Of a DNA stretch of 64,000 bases, positions 58,909-64,000 are shown piece after piece; position 1 is the stretch's first letter; each line of letters starts with the position of its first letter. The notes below the pieces were generated by a model. It was not told the origin of the DNA and ran no database searches. It saw only the letters and a list, made by a program, of their open reading frames with translations. The stretch is taken from assembly GCF_900078305.2 (NCBI RefSeq), contig NZ_LT546028.1:248001-312000 (forward strand). The letters run 5' to 3'. The stretch is from Corynebacterium bouchesdurhonense. GTDB lineage: Bacteria > Actinomycetota > Actinomycetes > Mycobacteriales > Mycobacteriaceae. Both the position numbers and the translations under genes were made by a program.

Positions 58909-59000
58909 TCACCACTTGACGGGACCCGCCCGCCACTCGACTAATGACCAGGTGCTAATGACCATTTGGCGCTAGGAGAGCCGGGAGGCGTCACGGGCGC

Positions 59001-59414
59001 CTAGGCCATGTAGCCGGGAGCCTGATGGATGGCGCCTTCCGACTCGAGACCATCGAGCCACTCCATAATGCCGTCGCGGGGACAGTCCGCGCCGATGCTG
59101 GCGGCGAGCATGCCGCCGGGGCCGACCTCCACGCGACACCCGAACGCCAGGAGCGTCTCGGCGATCTGATGCGGCTGGTCGGTTTCCGGGAGGATGCGCA
59201 CCGTCGACGCGCCGCCGCGCACCACCACCCTGTCTACGTGGAAAGACCCACCCACCAGCACGCACTCCACGATGTCGCCCACCGCAAGCGTGGTGTCCAC
59301 GAACGGGACACTGGCCACCACGAAATGGTTGCCGGTGAGCTGGTTCGCGGCGAGCTGCTCGTTCTCCACACCCGGGACTGCGACGCGGGTGGTGATGGTG
59401 GTGGTCGGCTGCAT
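59001..59414 (-). CDS. DUF4265-like protein
   Basis: A 137-aa protein. A strand-rich N-terminus (NHFVVASVPFVDTTLAVGDIVECV) and a CRVEVGPGGM motif are as in DUF4265 proteins of unknown function found in actinobacteria. ATG 59414 is chosen because the family-like sequence starts there; the frame is open to 59528. No signal peptide. It directly follows clpB on minus (gap 19 bp), so it may be in its heat-shock operon. Confidence 0.7.
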   Translation of the reverse strand: MQPTTTITTRVAVPGVENEQLAANQLTGNHFVVASVPFVDTTLAVGDIVECVLVGGSFHVDRVVVRGGASTVRILPETDQPHQIAETLLAFGCRVEVGPGGMLAASIGADCPRDGIMEWLDGLESEGAIHQAPGYMA

Positions 59415-59433
59415 GGGTGGCAGTGTATCGCGC

Positions 59434-62019
59434 CTAGCGGGCGGCGATGTCCCGGCTGGTGTCCCGGCTGGTGTCCCGGCGGATGTCCAGGCGCTCGCCG
59501 CCGTCCGCCACGTCCACGTGCACCGCATCGCCGTCGCGGATGTCGCCGGCCAGGAGCTTCTTGGCCAGCTGGTCGCCGATCGCTTGCTGGATCAGGCGGC
59601 GCAGCGGGCGGGCGCCGTAGGCAGGGTCGTAGCCGCGGTCCCCCAGCCAGTGCTTCGCCGCGTCGGACACCTCGAGGGTGAGGCGGCGAGCGGCCAGGCG
59701 GGAGGCCAGGTCCTGCAGCTGGATGTCCACGATGCCCACCAGCTGGTCGCTGGAGAGGGGCTCGAACACCACCACGTCGTCGAGGCGGTTGATGAACTCG
59801 GGCTTGAAGTGGTGCTTCACGGCGTCCATGATCTGCTCGCGGTTGCCGCCGGCGCCGAGGTTGGAGGTCAGGATGATCACGGTGTTCCTGAAGTCCACGG
59901 TGCGCCCTTGGCCGTCGGTAAGCCTGCCCTCGTCCAACACCTGCAGGAGGACGTCGAAGACGTCGGGGTGGGCTTTCTCCACTTCGTCGAAAAGCACGAG
60001 CGAATACGGGCGGCGGCGAACGGCCTCGGTGAGCTGACCGCCGGCGTCGAACCCGACGTATCCCGGAGGGGCACCGACGAGGCGGGCCACCGAGTGCTTC
60101 TCGCCGTACTCGCTCATGTCGATGCGGACCATGGCGGACTCGTCGTCGAAGAGGAACTCCGCGAGCGCCTTGGCCAACTCCGTCTTACCCACGCCGGTGG
60201 GGCCCAGGAAGAGAAAGGAGCCGATGGGGCGGTTCGGGTCCGCCACACCCGCGCGGGAGCGGCGCACGGCGTCGGACACCGCAACCACCGCGTCGCGCTG
60301 GCCCACCACGCGCTCGCCCAGCACGGATTCCATATTCAGCAGCTTCTCGGTCTCGCCCTGCATCATCTTGCCGGCGGGGATACCCGTCCAGGAGGACACC
60401 ACGTCCGCGATCGTGTCCGGCGTGACCTCCTCCTCCAGCATGGTCTTGGTGCTGGCCTGGGACTCGATCTCGGCCACCTCGGCCTCCAGCTCCGGGATGC
60501 GCCCGTAGCGCAGCTCGGACACCTTGGCGTAGTCCCCGTCGCGCTCGGCGATCTCGGACTCGTTGCGCAGCCGCTCCAGCTCCTCCTTCGCGGACTGCAC
60601 CCGGTTGATCTCGTCCTTCTCGTTCTCCCAGCGCGCCTTCATCTCGCCGAGTTTCTCGCGCTGGTCAGCGAGTTCTTGGCGCAATGCTTGGAGACGCTCC
60701 CTTGAGGCCTCATCAGACTCCTTCGTCAGCGCGATCTCCTCGATCTCGAGTCGGCGCACCACACGCTCCAGCGAATCGATCTCCTGCGGGGAGGAGTCGA
60801 TCTGCATGCGCAGGCGGGAGCCGGCCTCATCCACCAGGTCGATCGCCTTATCCGGCAGGAACCGGTTGGTGATGTAGCGGTTGGACAGCTCCGCCGCTGC
60901 CACCAGGGCCGAGTCCTGGATGCGAACGCCGTGGTGCACCTCGTAGCGCTCCTTCAGGCCGCGGAGGATACCGATGGTGTCCTCCACCGTCGGCTCACCG
61001 ATGTACACCTGCTGGAAGCGGCGCTCCAGCGCGGCATCCTTCTCGATGTACTTGCGGTACTCGTCCAGCGTGGTCGCGCCGACCAGCCGCAGCTCGCCGC
61101 GCGCCAGCATCGGCTTGATCATGTTGCCCGCGTCCATCGCGCCCTCGCCGGAGCCGCCGGCGCCCACGATGGTGTGCAGCTCGTCAATGAACGTGATGAT
61201 CTCGCCGTTCGAGCTCTTAATCTCATCGAGCACTGCTTTGAGACGCTCCTCAAACTCACCGCGATACTTCGCACCCGCAACCATCGAGCCGAGATCCAGG
61301 GAGATCAGCGTCTTGCCCTTGAGGGACTCCGGAACGTCGCCCGCCACGATGCGGCGGGCGAGGCCCTCCACAACGGCGGTCTTGCCCACACCGGGTTCGC
61401 CGATAAGCACCGGGTTGTTCTTAGTGCGGCGCGACAGCACCTGCACCACGCGGCGGATCTCCGTGTCGCGCCCGATGACCGGGTCGATCTTGCCCTCGCG
61501 GGCGCGCGCCGTGAGGTCCGTGGAGTACTTCTCCAGCGCCTGGAACTGGCCCTCCGGGTCCTGCGTGGTCACCTTCTTGCTGCCGCGGACGGAGGGGAAC
61601 GCGCCCTTGAGCACGTCGTACGTGGCGCCGCGCTTCTTCAGCAGCTCGGCGGCCTCGTCCGTGCCCTTTGCGATGGCCGCCAGCAGCACCTCGGTGGAGA
61701 CGTACTCGTCCCCCAGCTCGCCCGCCAGCTCCTGGGCGGCGTTGATGGCGCTCAGCGCGTCGCGGTTGAAGTTGGGGTTGGCCATGTTCTGGCCCTCCGC
61801 CTTGGGGTAGCCCCGGGTAATCTCCGCGGCCTCGCGCGAGACGGTGTCCGGGTCCACGCCCGTGGCCTTCAGCACCGGCGCGGCGATGCCCTCCTCTTGG
61901 TTCAGGATGGCCTCGAGCAGGTGCGCCGGCCGGATGTCCGGGTTGCCAGCGGCGGACGCCTTCTGCAGCGCCTGCTGGATCGCCTCCTGCGTCTTCGTTG
62001 TGGGGTTGAACGATCCCAT
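59434..62019 (-). CDS. clpB: ATP-dependent chaperone ClpB
   Basis: An 861-aa Hsp100 disaggregase. The N-domain spans about 1-145; AAA1 carries [10 protein letters not shown] (about 205) with [10 protein letters not shown]; a coiled-coil middle domain lies at about 410-530; AAA2 carries [10 protein letters not shown] (about 608). It resolubilises aggregates with DnaK. A HAIR-like operator lies upstream, fitting HspR control. ATG 62019 gives the standard ClpB N-terminus. Confidence 0.96.
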   Translation of the reverse strand: MGSFNPTTKTQEAIQQALQKASAAGNPDIRPAHLLEAILNQEEGIAAPVLKATGVDPDTVSREAAEITRGYPKAEGQNMANPNFNRDALSAINAAQELAGELGDEYVSTEVLLAAIAKGTDEAAELLKKRGATYDVLKGAFPSVRGSKKVTTQDPEGQFQALEKYSTDLTARAREGKIDPVIGRDTEIRRVVQVLSRRTKNNPVLIGEPGVGKTAVVEGLARRIVAGDVPESLKGKTLISLDLGSMVAGAKYRGEFEERLKAVLDEIKSSNGEIITFIDELHTIVGAGGSGEGAMDAGNMIKPMLARGELRLVGATTLDEYRKYIEKDAALERRFQQVYIGEPTVEDTIGILRGLKERYEVHHGVRIQDSALVAAAELSNRYITNRFLPDKAIDLVDEAGSRLRMQIDSSPQEIDSLERVVRRLEIEEIALTKESDEASRERLQALRQELADQREKLGEMKARWENEKDEINRVQSAKEELERLRNESEIAERDGDYAKVSELRYGRIPELEAEVAEIESQASTKTMLEEEVTPDTIADVVSSWTGIPAGKMMQGETEKLLNMESVLGERVVGQRDAVVAVSDAVRRSRAGVADPNRPIGSFLFLGPTGVGKTELAKALAEFLFDDESAMVRIDMSEYGEKHSVARLVGAPPGYVGFDAGGQLTEAVRRRPYSLVLFDEVEKAHPDVFDVLLQVLDEGRLTDGQGRTVDFRNTVIILTSNLGAGGNREQIMDAVKHHFKPEFINRLDDVVVFEPLSSDQLVGIVDIQLQDLASRLAARRLTLEVSDAAKHWLGDRGYDPAYGARPLRRLIQQAIGDQLAKKLLAGDIRDGDAVHVDVADGGERLDIRRDTSRDTSRDIAAR

Positions 62020-62082
62020 GGTGTTCGTGCTCCTTGCGTGTCTTTGTCTTGCGTCGATTACATCAGATGTAACGCGCGAGAA

Positions 62083-62103
62083 GTTGAGTCTGTTCCTATC
62101 AAG
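62083..62103 (-). promoter_or_regulatory. HAIR-like operator (HspR) of clpB
   Basis: gttgagt-N7-tatcaag resembles CTTGAGT-N7-ACTCAAG, the HspR-binding element, at 11 of 14 arm positions, with the exact 7-bp spacer. It lies 64 bp upstream of the clpB start. Confidence 0.6.
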
Positions 62104-62215
62104 CCGAAAAAGTTGCCAACGCGGCGCTCAACTGCGGCGCCACCCGCCTCGTTCGCTGCGACGCCCGGCGGATCCGTCGCCCCTGAGTTACGCTGAGCGC
62201 GGACCGGGGGCGGCG

Positions 62216-62257
62216 GGAAAACGGCGGCTAGGAAAACGGCGGCAGGAAAACGGCGGC
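62216..62257 (+). repeat. Three direct repeats GGAAAACGGCGGC
   Basis: Exact 13-bp copies at 62216-62228, 62231-62243 and 62245-62257, spaced 15 and 14 bp. They lie 38 bp before the palindrome and could be regulator sites or slippage products. Confidence 0.8.
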
Positions 62258-62294
62258 CAGGGAACCGTGGGGGGAATGTTCCGCAAACTCGAAA

Positions 62295-62348
62295 CCGGCA
62301 CATAGTTGCAATCCCGCACCAATATTCCGGATTGCAACTATGTGCCGG
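62295..62348. repeat. Perfect 20-bp inverted repeat with 14-nt loop
   Basis: 62295-62314 and 62329-62348 are exact reverse complements; with one mismatch the pairing extends to about 27 bp (cgaa/ttcg flanks). It would form a very stable hairpin in RNA or a cruciform in DNA. No T-run follows, so it is not a canonical terminator. Confidence 0.9.
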
Positions 62349-62448
62349 GTTCGCCAATTCGCATGCCACCACCCCTCTCCACGCACAGAAACTGCACAGA
62401 AAATGCACAGGAACCAGAAACTCAAGAACCAAGGAAGCGGGGGCCGAA

Positions 62449-63123
62449 ATGGGAACCGGAAACCAGGAAGCAAGCGGGGAAGCAAGCCGGGACAACGCCG
62501 GGGAGCGCGCGCCTTCCTACGAGGAGCGGCTCGAGGCCGAGCGGGATGAGCGCCACGCCAGGCTCAAGTGGATCGCAGACGCCGCGACGGAAGCGGGAGC
62601 GGAGGCGGCGCACCACCAGCGCGGCGGCGCAGGCGGCGCCGGCGGCGCAGGCGGGGCCGGCGGGGGCCAGCGCGTCGAAACGGCCATGCGCGGCGTCACA
62701 CTCTTTCGCATGATGCAGTGGCAGAAGCGCAACCAGGCCCGGGATTTCGCCTCCGCCTTGGGCGTGAGCGAGCGGTGCGCCCGCGAGTACCTCGCCCAGC
62801 TGCGCCGCGCCGGCTACAACATCCAGTGCGAGCCCGGAGTCAACGGCTACTACTGGCTGGCGCCCGGGGAGCAGCCCCCGCCGATTGCATTCACCTGGGA
62901 GGAGCTGGAGATGATCGTCATCGGGCTGCTCGCGTTCTCCGGCGCGGCCGACAGGGAGGACCCGCGCATCCCCGAGGCGCGAACCGTGGCAACGCTCGTC
63001 GCCTCGGCGTTGCCCTATCACCGGCAGGCGGAGGTGTTCGGGGAGGGCGAAAGGGTCAGCAGGAACGTGTTTCGCTGGTGGGTGACCGCGAAGGGTTTCG
63101 GCCGGGGGCGTGCGACGTTGTAG
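62449..63123 (+). CDS. HTH-domain protein with Gly-Ala repeat linker
   Basis: A 224-aa protein. A polar N-terminus (about 1-50) and a short Gly/Gly/Ala repeat (about 58-73) precede a winged HTH (LFRMMQWQKRNQARDFASALGVSERCAREYLAQL, then YNIQCEPGVNGYYW), similar to the N-terminus of WYL-type regulators. No WYL domain follows; the C-terminal 80 residues are unassigned. It is likely a transcription factor. ATG 62449 has GGAAGCGGGG upstream. The long palindrome 100 bp upstream may be its own operator. Confidence 0.7.
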   Translation: MGTGNQEASGEASRDNAGERAPSYEERLEAERDERHARLKWIADAATEAGAEAAHHQRGGAGGAGGAGGAGGGQRVETAMRGVTLFRMMQWQKRNQARDFASALGVSERCAREYLAQLRRAGYNIQCEPGVNGYYWLAPGEQPPPIAFTWEELEMIVIGLLAFSGAADREDPRIPEARTVATLVASALPYHRQAEVFGEGERVSRNVFRWWVTAKGFGRGRATL

Positions 63124-63147
63124 GGGCGTCGCTAAGCAAAAGCCCCC
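63123..63147 (+). repeat. Dispersed stem-loop repeat, copy 17
   Basis: GGGGC, core GTCGCTAAGCAAAA, GCCCCC: a perfect stem. It bridges two converging genes and supplies the stop codon (CTA on plus) of the nitrilase gene. Confidence 0.75.
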
Positions 63148-63977
63148 GTCTGGTCGGTGATCGCGATGAGCGGCAGCGCCTCGCGCGCGGCGGCAACCTC
63201 GGCCGCGTCGATGTCCACGATGAGCGTCTCGGGGGCGTAACCGGCCTCGGCGATGCGCCGGCCGTGCGGGTTGACGACGGCGGAGTGGCCGATGCCGGTG
63301 GGTCCGGACTCCTCGCCGGCGTGCTCCTCCCACTCGGGGCGGGCCTGGCCGGCGGCGGCGATGAACACGCCGGCGTCCAGCGCGCGGGCGGCGGTCAGCG
63401 CGCGCCACTGCTCGAGCTTGCCGGCGCCGTCGGCCCAGCTCGTGGGCACCACGATCACCTCGGCGCCGCGGCGGGCGAGCTCCTTGAACTGCTCGGGGAA
63501 GCGGATGTCGAAGCAAATGGCCACGCCCACCACCACGCGCTCGCCGGCGGCCTCGTGGGTGAATGTGACCAGCTCGCGGCCGGTCTGCACGGTGTCGGAT
63601 TCGCGGTAGTTGAAGGCGTCGTAGGCGTGGATCTTGTCGTAGCCCTTGTGCACGCCGCCGCCGGTGATGAGGGCGGTGTTGCGCACCCGGTGGAGGGTCT
63701 TCCCGTCGACGTTATTGACATCGCCCGGGCGGAACATACCGGCCACAACGGTCACACCCAGCTCGTCCGCGAGCCCGCGCATGGCGGTGGCGAACTCGCC
63801 GTCGAGCTCCTCCGCCTGCGTGTCCAATCTGCCCTGGTCAAAGGCTTGGCTGGCGGCCTCGGGGAGCACGATCAGGGTCGCGCCGGCGCGCGCGGCGTCG
63901 CGGATCAGCGGGGCGAGCGTTTCGATGTTTTCGCGCTTGTCCGCGCCGGTGACCGTTTGCAATAAGGCAATGCGCAT
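63132..63977 (-). CDS. Nitrilase-superfamily carbon-nitrogen hydrolase
   Basis: A 281-aa amidase of the nitrilase superfamily. The catalytic triad is E40 (VLPEA), K115 (YDKIHAYD) and C155 (ICFDIRFPE), all in place. It resembles Nit1/Nit2-like omega-amidases acting on small amides; the substrate is undefined. Standard family length. Start ATG 63977. The last codons and stop lie within a dispersed-repeat copy. Confidence 0.88.
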   Translation of the reverse strand: MRIALLQTVTGADKRENIETLAPLIRDAARAGATLIVLPEAASQAFDQGRLDTQAEELDGEFATAMRGLADELGVTVVAGMFRPGDVNNVDGKTLHRVRNTALITGGGVHKGYDKIHAYDAFNYRESDTVQTGRELVTFTHEAAGERVVVGVAICFDIRFPEQFKELARRGAEVIVVPTSWADGAGKLEQWRALTAARALDAGVFIAAAGQARPEWEEHAGEESGPTGIGHSAVVNPHGRRIAEAGYAPETLIVDIDAAEVAAAREALPLIAITDQTGAFA

Positions 63978-64000
63978 GTGGATAACTTTAGTGCGACCAA

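Larger units (their letters stand above)
55658..58969 (-). mobile_element. IS30-family insertion sequence, interrupted
   Basis: Ends are 32-bp near-perfect inverted repeats: 55658-55689 and 58938-58969, differing at two positions. Each contains the iterated half-site CTAATGACCA or its near match. Inside is one IS30 transposase gene split by an IS256-family element at 56407-57847. Removing that and one 8-bp target copy gives an element of about 1.86 kb with a single open frame of about 579 codons. Target duplication of the IS30 itself is not resolved. Confidence 0.88.
62104..62448. other. Intergenic region with direct repeats and a long palindrome
   Basis: This 345-bp gap between divergent clpB and the HTH gene contains three 13-bp direct repeats (62216-62257) and a 20-bp perfect inverted repeat (62295-62348), described separately. 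I see no further gene. The remaining sequence is A/C-rich before the 62449 start. Confidence 0.7.

Noticed and set aside
7188-63147. The dispersed repeat as an FtsK-orienting (KOPS) or Chi-like polar signal
   Set aside because: Copies occur in both orientations without a consistent bias to one strand over this window, unlike the strong polarity expected. Only a genome-wide count could revive it.
1-64000. tRNA, rRNA, CRISPR array or known riboswitch
   Set aside because: No cloverleaf-like, rRNA-like, regularly spaced direct-repeat or conserved riboswitch core was found on reading both strands; a covariance-model scan would be decisive.

Overview
The window is a high-GC stretch of an actinobacterial chromosome, almost certainly from the genus Corynebacterium. 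The evidence is the gene content and order: odhA of the fused corynebacterial/mycobacterial type beside a fused ABC exporter; sigE, its ZAS anti-sigma factor, tatB and an Mrp ATPase; glgC divergent from glgA; gpgS with folP2; and dapE and dapD flanking aromatic amino-acid permeases. From memory this resembles the C. glutamicum cg1250-cg1290 neighbourhood. No rRNA, tRNA or CRISPR array was found. Many genes appear to be leaderless: a TANNNT box ends 6-8 nt before the start codon.

Layout. 1-5385 (minus): a nucleic-acid operon (SNF2 helicase, SWIM protein, SbcD, SbcC-like start). 5554-8249 (plus): proline symporter, secreted HNH nuclease, small membrane protein. 8423-10651 (minus): DEAD-box RNA helicase with an RGG-type tail. 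10798-14651 (plus): citrate-type transporter, amino-acid permease, lactate dehydrogenase. 14734-19232 (plus): a visibly less GC-rich cassette of NUDIX hydrolase, PLD-nuclease/helicase/DUF3427 and ParA-like ATPase, which I read as a candidate defence or mobile island. 19237-24230 (minus): ECF transporter (ATPase, T and S components), nucleoside hydrolase and MFS exporter. 24273-24914: an SOS-boxed gene broken by a foldback artefact. 24951-32303: Asp-rich protein, esterase, hypothetical protein and ABC exporter. 32456-46398: odhA, lipoprotein, stress protein, mrp, tatB, anti-sigma factor, sigE, methyltransferase, glgC, glgA, GH32-like protein, rlmA-like gene, DUF3117 and a DivIVA-like protein. 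46409-55505: gpgS, folP2, a LOG-family protein, dapE, two permeases, dapD, a truncated hypothetical gene and a sulfurtransferase. 55658-58969: an IS30 element split by an IS256-family element. 59001-63977: DUF4265 protein, clpB, an HTH protein and a nitrilase-family hydrolase.

Two places carry sequencing or assembly artefacts. A Nextera adapter with poly-G and poly-C runs lies at about 53845-53979, and a 43-bp foldback with a 19-C run lies at 24442-24610. Both break genes, and the first may hide missing sequence after dapD.

The most unusual signal is a short dispersed repeat: a 14-nt core, GTCGAYAAGCAAAA, flanked by a short GC-rich inverted repeat. It occurs about 17 times in this window, in both orientations, between genes and also in frame inside them. 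I do not recognise it as a described element.
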